Source: Candidatus Peregrinibacteria bacterium
GTDB lineage: Bacteria > Patescibacteriota > Gracilibacteria > UM-FILTER-43-11
Length of the DNA stretch: 51,482 nt
Reading direction: 5' to 3'
Assembly: GCA_016932505.1 (NCBI GenBank)
Contig: JAFGCT010000031.1
Location: 1-51,482 of the forward strand
Positions 26,760 to 34,808 of the stretch are shown in pieces. The position numbers and the translations under genes were made by a program. How positions within the stretch are numbered: position 1 is the first letter of the stretch; each line of letters begins with the position of its first letter. Under the pieces are notes generated by a model, which saw only the letters and a program-made list of their open reading frames with translations, searched no databases and had not been told where the DNA came from.

Positions 26760-26801
26760 TTCGTGACTCGTGATTCGTGACTCGTGATTCGTGACTCGTG
26801 A
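26753..26801 (+). repeat. Heptamer array starting on the ruvA stop codon
   Basis: Seven units in perfect 7-nt register: TTCGTGA twice, then CTCGTGA and TTCGTGA alternating. The ruvA TGA is the end of the first unit. The units are reverse complements of the TCACGAG/TCACGAA phase of the array in the ruvB leader. Confidence 0.92.
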
Positions 26802-26844
26802 AATTGCTCGAGACACAAAGTACTAAATAATAAACATAAAACTT

Positions 26845-28128
26845 ATGCTTCATCTCAATTACACAAATATATTAAAAACAGGAATTGGTTCCAAGCATGG
26901 AATCAGTGACAAGGCACTTCGGAATTTTTGTATTAAAAATAATCCTTATGTTAAAGACGTAATGCGCAGTAAAAAGAAGGGCGGATATGATTTTTTAAAT
27001 TTACCAGATAATACTTCTTTGCTGGCAAAAATTAAAAGGCTAGCTAATGAACAGAGTAAAAATGAATGGCAGAATATAGTCGTTCTTGGAATCGGTGGTT
27101 CAAGCCTAGGGCTTTCCGCTTTAAAAAGCGCTCTTCTTGGTCCACTTTCACAGAAGCCAAGGCTTATTGTAATAGATAATATCGACCCAGATTATACTGA
27201 AGGCATTTTATCCAGAATCAATATTTCAAAAACATTATTCATAGTTATTTCTAAATCTGGTACTACTGTAGAGCCTATGTTTTTGTATGGAATAGTTAAG
27301 CAAATGCTGGTTGCTAAAAACCCAAAGAACTATAAAAAGCATTTTATTTTTATTACAGACCCTAAGAAAGGACTTTTAAGAAAAATAGGTAAAGAAGAAG
27401 GTATTACAATGTTTGATATTCCACCAAAAATAGGTGGACGTTTTTCTGTTCTTTCCAGCGTAGGACTAGTACCAGCATCACTCGCAGGTATTGATATAGC
27501 TAGCTTGCTAAAAGGCGCAAAAACAATGAGGGAAGCTTTAAAAAGCAGTCTACCGGAAACAAATCCTGCACTTATTCTGGCATCTGTTCAATTCTTGATG
27601 GATAGAAAGAAGTCAAAGAATATGACTGTGGTTATGCCTTATAGTACTTCTCTTTTTAAAGTGGGGCTTTGGTACAGACAACTTCTTGCTGAAAGTATTG
27701 GTAAAAATAAAAAGACTGGGCCTACTCCACTTTCTGCACTTGGAACTACCGACCAACATTCCATGCTTCAGCTTTTTGCAGAAGGGCCTAACGATAAGCT
27801 GATTATATTTATGCGTGTTCTTAAACACATGTCTGACCCATCACTTAATGAAGTACTTCCAAAAGAAATAGGATTTTTGAATAATAAAAAGATGAGTCAG
27901 ATTATTGATGCTTCTTATTTAGGAACATCTGAATCACTTGCAAAAGCTAACAGACCGAATGTAACAATTGAAATACCGAAAGTGGATGCCAGACATATCG
28001 GCATGCTTTTAATGTTATTTGAATTTCAAGTTGCACTGCTTGGATTGATGTATAAGGTGGACACTTTTAACCAACCAGGAGTTGAAGAAGGGAAAATAAT
28101 AACCAAAGAATTACTTTCTAACTCGTAA
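26845..28128 (+). CDS. pgi: Glucose-6-phosphate isomerase
   Basis: Interconverts glucose 6-phosphate and fructose 6-phosphate; GlmS at 39941 also uses fructose 6-phosphate, for amino-sugar synthesis. The 427-aa protein has VLGIGGSSLG near 88-97, the phosphate-binding VISKSGTT, GGRFSVLSSVGL, and the QHSMLQLFAEGP segment with the catalytic-region His. Length fits the shorter bacterial Pgi type. The stop codon TAA at 28126 merges with the following heptamer array, which leads into the pseudopilin cluster. Confidence 0.95.
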   Translation: MLHLNYTNILKTGIGSKHGISDKALRNFCIKNNPYVKDVMRSKKKGGYDFLNLPDNTSLLAKIKRLANEQSKNEWQNIVVLGIGGSSLGLSALKSALLGPLSQKPRLIVIDNIDPDYTEGILSRINISKTLFIVISKSGTTVEPMFLYGIVKQMLVAKNPKNYKKHFIFITDPKKGLLRKIGKEEGITMFDIPPKIGGRFSVLSSVGLVPASLAGIDIASLLKGAKTMREALKSSLPETNPALILASVQFLMDRKKSKNMTVVMPYSTSLFKVGLWYRQLLAESIGKNKKTGPTPLSALGTTDQHSMLQLFAEGPNDKLIIFMRVLKHMSDPSLNEVLPKEIGFLNNKKMSQIIDASYLGTSESLAKANRPNVTIEIPKVDARHIGMLLMLFEFQVALLGLMYKVDTFNQPGVEEGKIITKELLSNS

Positions 28129-28161
28129 ATCTAAAATCTCTAATCTAAAATCTAAAATCAA
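28127..28161 (+). repeat. Heptamer array running into the first pseudopilin leader
   Basis: Five units in 7-nt register (AAATCTA, AAATCTC, TAATCTA, AAATCTA, AAATCAA) starting inside the pgi stop codon and ending inside the presumed first codons of the next gene. Confidence 0.88.
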
Positions 28162-28792
28162 AGGCGGATTTACAATGGCAGAAATGGTTATTGTAATTAC
28201 TATAATAGGAATACTTTTTACTATCGGCGGAAGTACATATCGCAATCAACGTAATCAATTCCAGTTTAATGACTCGCTAACTAAAACTTTGGAAATAATA
28301 AAAACTGCACGCAATTATGCTATTACAAGCAGGGCTTATTGGAATGGTGCCACCAGTGAGATTCCTAAAGAAGGATATGGCGTTTATATAGAAAGAACTG
28401 CTCATCCAAATGGTACGGATAACACTGGTAGATTGGTTTTGTTTGCTAACACAAGTACATCTGGCACTGCAAATAACCAATATGACAACAACGAAGGTTT
28501 TGAGGAAGAATATCTATTGCCTCTTGATACAAATTTTGTTGGCTTAATTGGATATGATTCTAATGGAGCTGTTGTGCCGACTCCAAATAATAAAGTGGTA
28601 ATTCTATTCAGACCTCCTCTTGCAGATGTATTTATGGCTTATAACCCTACCGCATTACCATCTACTCCTGATGATGTACTTGAAATTACTGACTTGGAAA
28701 TTCAACTTAAAAGAGTTGGAGCTCCAGCTACTTCCCCAGCAACTGTTATAAAAATGAATAGAATTTCCGGATTTCCAGAAATTGAACTTTAA
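28157..28792 (+). CDS. Type IV pseudopilin, FimT/GspH-like, with no standard start codon
   Basis: A minor pilin: the mature N-terminus FTMAEMVIVITIIGILFTIG follows a prepilin-peptidase site KGG, with the typical Glu at position +5, and a globular domain of about 180 residues follows. The first ATG (28175) lies inside the mature helix, after the cleavage site, so it cannot be the true start. Upstream in frame the codons read ATC AAA GGC GGA TTT ACA, and no ATG, GTG or TTG exists between the heptamer array and this point. I place the start at the ATC (28157), a rare initiator; other non-AUG codons in the array are possible. First of four pseudopilin genes in fimU-pilV-pilW-pilX order. Confidence 0.75.
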   Translation: MKGGFTMAEMVIVITIIGILFTIGGSTYRNQRNQFQFNDSLTKTLEIIKTARNYAITSRAYWNGATSEIPKEGYGVYIERTAHPNGTDNTGRLVLFANTSTSGTANNQYDNNEGFEEEYLLPLDTNFVGLIGYDSNGAVVPTPNNKVVILFRPPLADVFMAYNPTALPSTPDDVLEITDLEIQLKRVGAPATSPATVIKMNRISGFPEIEL

Positions 28793-28796
28793 TTAA

Positions 28797-28840
28797 TTAT
28801 GAATTAAAAACCTGCCTGCTTGTAGGCAAGTTATGAATTA
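28797..28840. repeat. Palindromic element flanked by a 10-bp direct repeat
   Basis: The core at 28809-28832 (AACCTGCCTGC, TT, GTAGGCAAGTT) is an imperfect stem-loop. TTATGAATTA occurs directly on both sides (28797-28806 and 28831-28840), like a target-site duplication. An inverted near-copy of the core lies at 37258-37282. Confidence 0.7.
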
Positions 28841-28845
28841 GACTG

Positions 28846-29661
28846 ATGATTAAATTTTTCAAAAATAAAAGGGGTGAGACGATTCTAGAAACAGTAATAG
28901 CTGTTTCGATTCTTGCAATCGGAGTTACGCTCAGCAGTACTTTAATGGCTTCTTCACTGCGTAATATGAATTCTTCCAAAAGTAGGGTAATTGCTGTAAA
29001 TATTGCAAGAGAAGGAATTGAAGCTGTTCGTAATATCCGCGATACCAACTGGTTAAAATATAGTAGCCAACTTCGAGAGTGTTGGAATCATATGCCTCAG
29101 GATATTACGGATGATGTAACTTGCTATGAACCTTGTGATGGTGAAAATCCTATTCCACCTGGGGATTATATTGTTTATAAAGCAGAAGGAATTGGTGGAA
29201 ACAGTGATGAATGCAATAGTATACAACGGTGGAGACTTGCACCTAAAGGTGATATTGGAGTAGCTCCCGATAATGTTACCAATACCCTTCTTTATCAAGT
29301 AGATATTGAGCCAACAGCTATTGATACAAATGGAGATGGTATTTTTGATAATGATAAAGATATTTACAATCACAAAATCAATACCGATGATAATGCTAAT
29401 GGCAATGATGCTGTAGGTCGTAAGAATGCTCAATCTACAAATTTTTTCAGGACGATTACAATTGAATATCTCGAGAACTCCCCTTCTCCGACCGACTCAT
29501 CAATCGATACTATTGCTGAATGGGCGTCAGCTGATAAAAAATCACTAAACCGCATGCGGGTAACTTGTAAAGTTACATGGATACACGGAGAAAGAGAATC
29601 TAGTGTTGAACTTAAAACAATTCTAACTGATTATTTCGGCAGAGATGATTTGGATAGTTAA
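28846..29661 (+). CDS. Type IV pseudopilin, PilV-like
   Basis: A 271-aa minor pilin. The leader is short and basic (IKFFKNKRG), cleaved before ETILETVIAVSILAIG with Glu at +5; the hydrophobic helix continues to about residue 38. The globular domain contains Cys residues (CWNHM, CYEPC, DECNS) and an Asp/Asn-rich segment DTNGDGIFDNDKD near 160, which resembles a calcium-binding DxDGDG loop. It has a proper ATG at 28846, unlike its neighbours on both sides. Second gene of the cluster. Confidence 0.85.
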   Translation: MIKFFKNKRGETILETVIAVSILAIGVTLSSTLMASSLRNMNSSKSRVIAVNIAREGIEAVRNIRDTNWLKYSSQLRECWNHMPQDITDDVTCYEPCDGENPIPPGDYIVYKAEGIGGNSDECNSIQRWRLAPKGDIGVAPDNVTNTLLYQVDIEPTAIDTNGDGIFDNDKDIYNHKINTDDNANGNDAVGRKNAQSTNFFRTITIEYLENSPSPTDSSIDTIAEWASADKKSLNRMRVTCKVTWIHGERESSVELKTILTDYFGRDDLDS

Positions 29662-29669
29662 TATTTCTT

Positions 29670-29702
29670 AATTTTCAATTTTCAATTTTCAATTTTCAAT
29701 TT
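29670..29702 (+). repeat. Heptamer array running into the PilW-like leader
   Basis: Four AATTTTC units in exact 7-nt register plus a partial AATTT, starting 9 nt after the PilV-like stop and ending at the Lys codons of the next prepilin leader. Confidence 0.9.
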
Positions 29703-32700
29703 AAAAAAAGAAGGGGTTTTACAATCGCGGAGCTGATGATAGCCATTACTATCCTTGCGCTGATTATTACCTTTGCGTCGAGTATTTATTTTAATTTTTT
29801 CGGAACAGTAAGAAATTTAAAAGCGGCAAATTTGGTATATGAAGAAGCTCGTTTTACCATGGAACGAATTGTAAAGGAGGTGCGTAATGGAACAATTGAT
29901 TACGAGGAATATTTTAATCAGACACTGGTAAAAGATAGAGTTGGCTCCTCTTATGACTATATTCCAAACGATACCTATGCTCAGGATTACTGCCAATATA
30001 GTAGGCAGTTTTATGATATTGGTCCGGACGAAGAAATTGGAACACTGGATGATGAAAGTATTGGAGAAAGAGTTGAAAATGACCCCGTTACAGGACTACC
30101 CGTTCCGCCATCTCTGGGAAGGTGGGAAGGTGGTGAATTTGTAGCTGACCCTATTCAGAACAACCTTTACCTAATAAATATTGATGGAAATAAACGAACA
30201 TATTTAAAAAGAATTGAGACTTATGACGCAAATGGAAACCCAATTGGAAAGGTTGGGTTACTTAAAATGACAGGTGAAGATTTTGGAGTAGATCATATTA
30301 ATTCGTTAGACCCAGATTTAGACCCAAGTTCAAATGAAACATGTAGTTCCGATTCAGGTGAAAATGACGGAAGAATAGATACTTGGATTTGCGATGATGG
30401 CTATTCCTGCGATGAAGTTATATTATCCGCCGGTGATTGTTCGAACGCTGTTGCAGGCAATATAATTTATGGTCAGAATATTATTATTAATCCTGCTACT
30501 GCGGGTAAGAATAGTTTTGTGGATATCACTCCTGCCTCTTTGGATGTTGTTGATTTGAAGTTTATTATTTCTCCGATGGACGACCCAAGAAAAGCATATA
30601 ATGATGATTCTGTTCAGGTGCAACCTCATGTAACAATCAAAATGATTGTGCGTGCAAATCCTAAACTTTCGGCACAATTCAAAAGCGGTAATTCACCGGA
30701 TATCTCACTGGAATCAACAATCTCCACACGTGCACAAAACGAGATTATTACCGAATGTAATTTACGTCAGTGTATAGATGGTGTTTCTCCACCAAAATCA
30801 TGTCCTCTTTCCACAGGTGTTTGCGGTCCCAATCCTTCTTCTCCAACGCCTTCTGATTCACCTGCAACTCAGGAATGTAGCAACTTTGTTTGGGGTGGTT
30901 GTGGCGAAACAGATTATAGAGATTATGCTGAAGATGAATGGGCGCTCTTTTATGCGGGTGTAATTTTGGGCGACGGTTATGCATATCAATCCGGCTCTGA
31001 ATTCGCATCTTGTGACCCAGATGATATTGGATGTGTAACAAGTTTCTGTACCGATAATATGGATAACGACTGTGACGGACTTGAAGATGAAATGGATCCG
31101 GAGTGCAGATACTTTTTGTGTAATGACGGACTTTATAATATAGATGTAGAAGGTGCTGATGGATGTAGAGATGTAGGCGGACTTTGCCAGACAATAAGAC
31201 CACTTGAGCCCATAGAAACAACCTGCTACGACGGTTATGATAATGATTGTAATTATGAAGCAGGTGTAGATGGAACAGGCGCCGACCAGTTTGATAGCAA
31301 TTGTATAGAACAACTTTGCTCAAATGGAAAAATGGACCCTGATGGAAAAACGGTTCCTAATACAAATATACCTCCAGTGCCATTTTTCCTTAAAGAGACC
31401 TATACTCCTAAAGATTATTTACTTGGAGCTATAGATACCGATACAGATGCCTCTTTGGCGGAAACATGTATTGATGTTGGACCACTTTGCCCAACCAAGG
31501 CTCTATCCCCAGGTGCAAAAGAAACCGATTCCTGCGGTACTACAGAATGCGAAAGAATAGTGTGCAGTGACGGTTATGATAACGATTGCGATGGGCAGGC
31601 AGATGAACTAGACGATGATTGTATAAGTGTAATATGTAACGATACAAAGAAAAATTGTGATTTAATTGATACTGGTTATGATTTTGTTGGCGACCCTAAC
31701 ATTTCGGAAGACTACTTAAAAAATTATTTTAATATTAGCTGTGGTAATACCGATTTAGATGAAGCTTGTGTGAATGTTGGTGGATTGTGCACAGGGTACC
31801 GTAACGACCCACCTGGTGCTGTTTATGCTGATCACACACTATTAATAAGTGAAAATACCCCTATTTTAGCCAGCTCCGATGAAATTAAAGCAAATCCGGA
31901 GGATTTATGTAGGGATAATTTAGATAATGATTGTGATGGTAATTTTGACTGGCAAGATACCGATTGCTGTCCGGATTCAGATGGAGACGGATATATTGGG
32001 GAAAACTTTGGAGGAACTAATTATTGTTTTATTGATGATGCAAAAGCGGATGGTGCCTTAATAGATTGTAATGATGCTGAGAATGGAATTCGCCCTGGTG
32101 CGACAGAAATATGTGATGGAGCAACTTATGCTATGGATTATCCATTAGTTACATTAAGAGGAAAACCAATTGATAATAACTGTAGTTACGCAAATGGATT
32201 AACAGTTAATGAGTCAGATGAGACTGACCCTCAATGTTGTATTGATACAGATGGTGACGGATATGGTGTACAAGATGCTTATCTTAGCTGTACTTACAAA
32301 AGCGCACCTGATTGTGATGATGGGAATGCCCTTATAATGCCTGGCGGAGTTGAAAGTAATTGTATGAATACCGATGGTGTTTACCCTGTAAATGACACTT
32401 GTGCATATGATGAAATAACTTATGGTTCTGTTACAACTACTGTTCCTCAAGCTAATCATATTGACTGGTATGCGGATAAAAATGCTACATGGTTTGAAAA
32501 CTACGGAGACGCAGAAGGATTTGATACCAGTGGACTAAGTGGTGAAATTGGAATAGAAGCGGCTTATTTATTACATTTGTATCAAAATCAATGTTGTAAT
32601 TTCTCCGCTATTGAAATCTGTGACGACAATTCTTATGGCAGTTACGGAAGTGATGAAAACTGTAATGGTCTTGAGGGATTCAATGATAACTACTGCGTAA

Positions 32701-33158
32701 CTGACGATAGAAGTGTTTACTATGAATACTTTAAAGCCGTAGGTCATGGATTAATTCTTGAAACAATCAATGGTGTAATACAGAATATCAATCCGGGTGA
32801 AATTACTCTTAGTTCACCTACAGATCATGGAACTGTTCAAAGTGGAACTCTTTCATTTTTGGATCTTAGCGCCTGTACATCAAGTTATCAGATTACAATT
32901 TCAGGCAATGAATCAATTCCAGGTGGCTCCGATATTGATTATCAGATTAGTAGTGATGGTGGTTCTAATTGGTGTAATGCATCTAATTGCACAGGCGTAG
33001 ATTGGATAGAATCTCTGCCTGCAACCGTAACAGTAAATACCTCAGCCGATCCTACGGCGACGAATGTAAGATGGCAGGCATTGCTTTCCGGCAATGATTC
33101 TACTTCTAGTATTCCTACACTTTCCGATATAACAATTACCATAAGTAACTGTAACTAA
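29685..33158 (+). CDS. Giant PilW-like pseudopilin with MopE-like metal-binding repeats
   Basis: About 1157 aa. The prepilin leader KKRRG precedes FTIAELMIAITILALIITFA with Glu at +5. The first ATG (29736) is inside the mature helix, past the cleavage site; no ATG, GTG or TTG precedes the leader in frame. The nearest plausible initiator is ATT at 29685, so the start is provisional. After the pilin domain, repeats of the Cys-Asp-x-x-Asp-Asn-Asp-Cys-Asp-Gly type appear (residues counted from 29736): NMDNDCDGLEDEMDPEC near 440, YDNDCNYEAG near 500, YDNDCDGQADELDDDC near 612, NLDNDCDGNFDWQDTDCC near 726, DSDGDGYIGENF and DTDGDGYGVQ with paired DCND/DCDD. Such repeats occur in MopE-type and other secreted proteins and are thought to bind metals. 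The C-terminal 120 residues look like a β-sandwich. Confidence 0.85.
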   Translation: MFNFQFKKRRGFTIAELMIAITILALIITFASSIYFNFFGTVRNLKAANLVYEEARFTMERIVKEVRNGTIDYEEYFNQTLVKDRVGSSYDYIPNDTYAQDYCQYSRQFYDIGPDEEIGTLDDESIGERVENDPVTGLPVPPSLGRWEGGEFVADPIQNNLYLINIDGNKRTYLKRIETYDANGNPIGKVGLLKMTGEDFGVDHINSLDPDLDPSSNETCSSDSGENDGRIDTWICDDGYSCDEVILSAGDCSNAVAGNIIYGQNIIINPATAGKNSFVDITPASLDVVDLKFIISPMDDPRKAYNDDSVQVQPHVTIKMIVRANPKLSAQFKSGNSPDISLESTISTRAQNEIITECNLRQCIDGVSPPKSCPLSTGVCGPNPSSPTPSDSPATQECSNFVWGGCGETDYRDYAEDEWALFYAGVILGDGYAYQSGSEFASCDPDDIGCVTSFCTDNMDNDCDGLEDEMDPECRYFLCNDGLYNIDVEGADGCRDVGGLCQTIRPLEPIETTCYDGYDNDCNYEAGVDGTGADQFDSNCIEQLCSNGKMDPDGKTVPNTNIPPVPFFLKETYTPKDYLLGAIDTDTDASLAETCIDVGPLCPTKALSPGAKETDSCGTTECERIVCSDGYDNDCDGQADELDDDCISVICNDTKKNCDLIDTGYDFVGDPNISEDYLKNYFNISCGNTDLDEACVNVGGLCTGYRNDPPGAVYADHTLLISENTPILASSDEIKANPEDLCRDNLDNDCDGNFDWQDTDCCPDSDGDGYIGENFGGTNYCFIDDAKADGALIDCNDAENGIRPGATEICDGATYAMDYPLVTLRGKPIDNNCSYANGLTVNESDETDPQCCIDTDGDGYGVQDAYLSCTYKSAPDCDDGNALIMPGGVESNCMNTDGVYPVNDTCAYDEITYGSVTTTVPQANHIDWYADKNATWFENYGDAEGFDTSGLSGEIGIEAAYLLHLYQNQCCNFSAIEICDDNSYGSYGSDENCNGLEGFNDNYCVTDDRSVYYEYFKAVGHGLILETINGVIQNINPGEITLSSPTDHGTVQSGTLSFLDLSACTSSYQITISGNESIPGGSDIDYQISSDGGSNWCNASNCTGVDWIESLPATVTVNTSADPTATNVRWQALLSGNDSTSSIPTLSDITITISNCN

Positions 33159-33160
33159 GC

Positions 33161-34294
33161 ATGAGGCTAAAAATTAACAACAAAGGTGTTTCTCTTCCTC
33201 TGGTTGTAGGACTGGTTATGATTCTTATGCTTGCATCAGTTGCAGTTAATGAACTTATTATAAGAACTCTTCGCTCCGCTAGCCAGATTGAAGCCTCAGA
33301 TAGAGCTTATTTTGCCGCTGAAGCTGGAATTGAAGATGGTTTGTATGAACTTTCGGAACATTACGCAGGATATGAAGCTGCCGATAGAAAAGATAATTTT
33401 GGAGGTGATGTTAAATGGGATAACGATTGGGCTATTCTTAGCAGGAGTAATAATACTGTTTTTGGAACTTCTACAAACCCTAACTTAGTATTATTCCCAA
33501 ATCAAAAATTAATTCTTGGGCTATATAATGATAATAGTAGCTCTATAGTTGATGAAAATGGTATTAATCCCTTCCCTCCGTCCAATTTTGACATTGATTT
33601 ACAATCCGGAATAAACGGTAATTTTTCAATTACTTTTCGTATTCCTTATGACAGACCAGGCGGATACTCCCTTTTTCTTTTAGATGGACTTGATATTAAT
33701 AATGACAAGGATTTTGAAACTAATGAAGATGGCCCTGGGGACAAGAATATATGCGATACTTATGAAGGTGAAGATTCTGATTGTGACGGCAAGGAAGATG
33801 AGGATAGTGATCAGGACCCTGTAATATTATGGAAAATAACCGATGATATGGGGAATTCTCTTGTTCCAATAAGAGGCTGTTTTGAAAATGATGGCAGTGA
33901 ATTTCAACCAGAAGGCACAGAGATATGCGAAAAAGACTTTGTAAATTCTGGATATTTACAGGTTTCAATAGACCAAAATACTGACGGCATTAATCAGGAT
34001 GGCAATACACAATCCATAAGTGAATTCATTAACGACATAGACTCTAATAGCAAGGCACAGCTAGAGCTACTTGTTGTTGCACCACTTGTTGATTACTCAA
34101 ATGCAGGAACTGCAAACGTTTCCCTACCTTATTTGGAATACGAAATATCCTCAGGATTAAACACTTTGCCTCTCCCCTATTTCACAATAGAATCAGATGG
34201 ATGGTATAGGGATTATAAACAGACTATTGTTACGACTCTTACACCAAAAACAGCGGTGCCTTTGTTTGATTTTACGATTATTCAACAACAATAA
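33161..34294 (+). CDS. Type IV pseudopilin, PilX-like
   Basis: A 377-aa protein beginning two bases after the preceding stop. Leader RLKINNKG, then a hydrophobic VSLPLVVGLVMILMLASVAV helix without the usual Glu at +5, as in PilX/GspK-type pilins that cap the fibre. The conserved ASDRAYFAAEAGIEDGLYEL segment follows the helix and matches PilX N-terminal domains. One MopE-like stretch, EDSDCDGKEDEDSDQD, lies near 203-218. The stop codon lies within a perfect 10-bp hairpin (34289-34312). Last gene of the minor-pilin cluster; no assembly ATPase, platform protein or prepilin peptidase is in the window. Confidence 0.85.
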   Translation: MRLKINNKGVSLPLVVGLVMILMLASVAVNELIIRTLRSASQIEASDRAYFAAEAGIEDGLYELSEHYAGYEAADRKDNFGGDVKWDNDWAILSRSNNTVFGTSTNPNLVLFPNQKLILGLYNDNSSSIVDENGINPFPPSNFDIDLQSGINGNFSITFRIPYDRPGGYSLFLLDGLDINNDKDFETNEDGPGDKNICDTYEGEDSDCDGKEDEDSDQDPVILWKITDDMGNSLVPIRGCFENDGSEFQPEGTEICEKDFVNSGYLQVSIDQNTDGINQDGNTQSISEFINDIDSNSKAQLELLVVAPLVDYSNAGTANVSLPYLEYEISSGLNTLPLPYFTIESDGWYRDYKQTIVTTLTPKTAVPLFDFTIIQQQ

Positions 34295-34312
34295 AAACGT
34301 AAGTTTTTATTG
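34289..34312. terminator. Terminator-like hairpin at the end of the pseudopilin cluster
   Basis: Perfect 10-bp arms CAATAAAAAC (34289-34298) and GTTTTTATTG (34303-34312) around a GTAA loop. The arm contains the TAA stop. It has low GC and no long T tract outside, so strength is uncertain. Confidence 0.5.
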
Positions 34313-34321
34313 TGTACCAAG

Positions 34322-34342
34322 TGCTATGTGCGATGTGCGAAG
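34322..34342. repeat. Heptamer array, left of the S23-type gene
   Basis: TGCTATG, TGCGATG and TGCGAAG in 7-nt register. On the minus strand it contains the stop codon and last codons (Ala-His-Arg-Thr) of the S23-type gene. Inverted partner at 34787-34808. Confidence 0.8.
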
Positions 34343-34704
34343 TTAGATTCCAATGATGAGATGAACTTTTTCAACATATAGCTTAAAATAACATATTTAC
34401 CATCAGATTCATGATAAAGTTCTTTAGATATATATTCCAATTCATGACAAACACGTAACATTGATCTAGTTTCATAAAGTGACCCCAGAGCCATATATAA
34501 AAAATTTGCAAAATCTTTTTTTGTTCGTCTACCAAACCCCTCTGCAATATTATTTTCTACTGAAATAGCAGATCTTCTAATTTGGCTTGTAATACCAAAT
34601 AACTCTTCTCTTGGAAGATGTTTAGTGAATCCATATATTAATATGGAAAGTTCATGGGACTTTTGCCATATTAGCAAGTCCTGAAAATCATTACTCATAT
34701 TCAT
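34324..34704 (-). CDS. Four-helix-bundle protein of the S23 (23S rRNA intervening-sequence) family
   Basis: A 126-aa helical protein of the S23/TIGR02436 type: FQDLLIWQKSHELSILIY at the N-terminus, IRRSAISVENNIAEGFGR in the middle, and FLYMALGSLYETRSML. Family members are encoded inside 23S rRNA intervening sequences or as free-standing genes; the related Avd proteins act with diversity-generating retroelements. Here it is free-standing, with no reverse transcriptase or rRNA nearby. The gene sits between inverted heptamer arrays, and its last codons come from the left array, as if it travelled with these repeats. The function of free-standing copies is unknown. Confidence 0.9.
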   Translation of the reverse strand: MNMSNDFQDLLIWQKSHELSILIYGFTKHLPREELFGITSQIRRSAISVENNIAEGFGRRTKKDFANFLYMALGSLYETRSMLRVCHELEYISKELYHESDGKYVILSYMLKKFISSLESNFAHRT

Positions 34705-34786
34705 TTAGTTACAAAATATTCAATTAATTCAAAATACAATACAATATTTATACCTAAAATATATTATTGTCAAAAGTTTCTACTTT

Positions 34787-34808
34787 CTTTGCACGTCGCA
34801 CATCGCAC
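34787..34808. repeat. Heptamer array, right of the S23-type gene, ending at the leuS stop
   Basis: CTTTGCA, CGTCGCA and CATCGCA in 7-nt register, immediately followed by the leuS stop codon (34809-34811, minus strand). It is the inverted counterpart of 34322-34342: TGCGATG and TGCGACG on the other strand. Confidence 0.8.

Noticed and set aside
30748-31323. Long open frames antisense to the 1140-aa pilin gene
   Set aside because: They are rich in His, Tyr and Ile because they mirror Asp/Asn-rich coding repeats; no protein-like pattern or promoter.
34324-34704. Diversity-generating retroelement accessory gene (Avd)
   Set aside because: The protein fold is related, but I see no reverse transcriptase, template repeat or variable repeat nearby.
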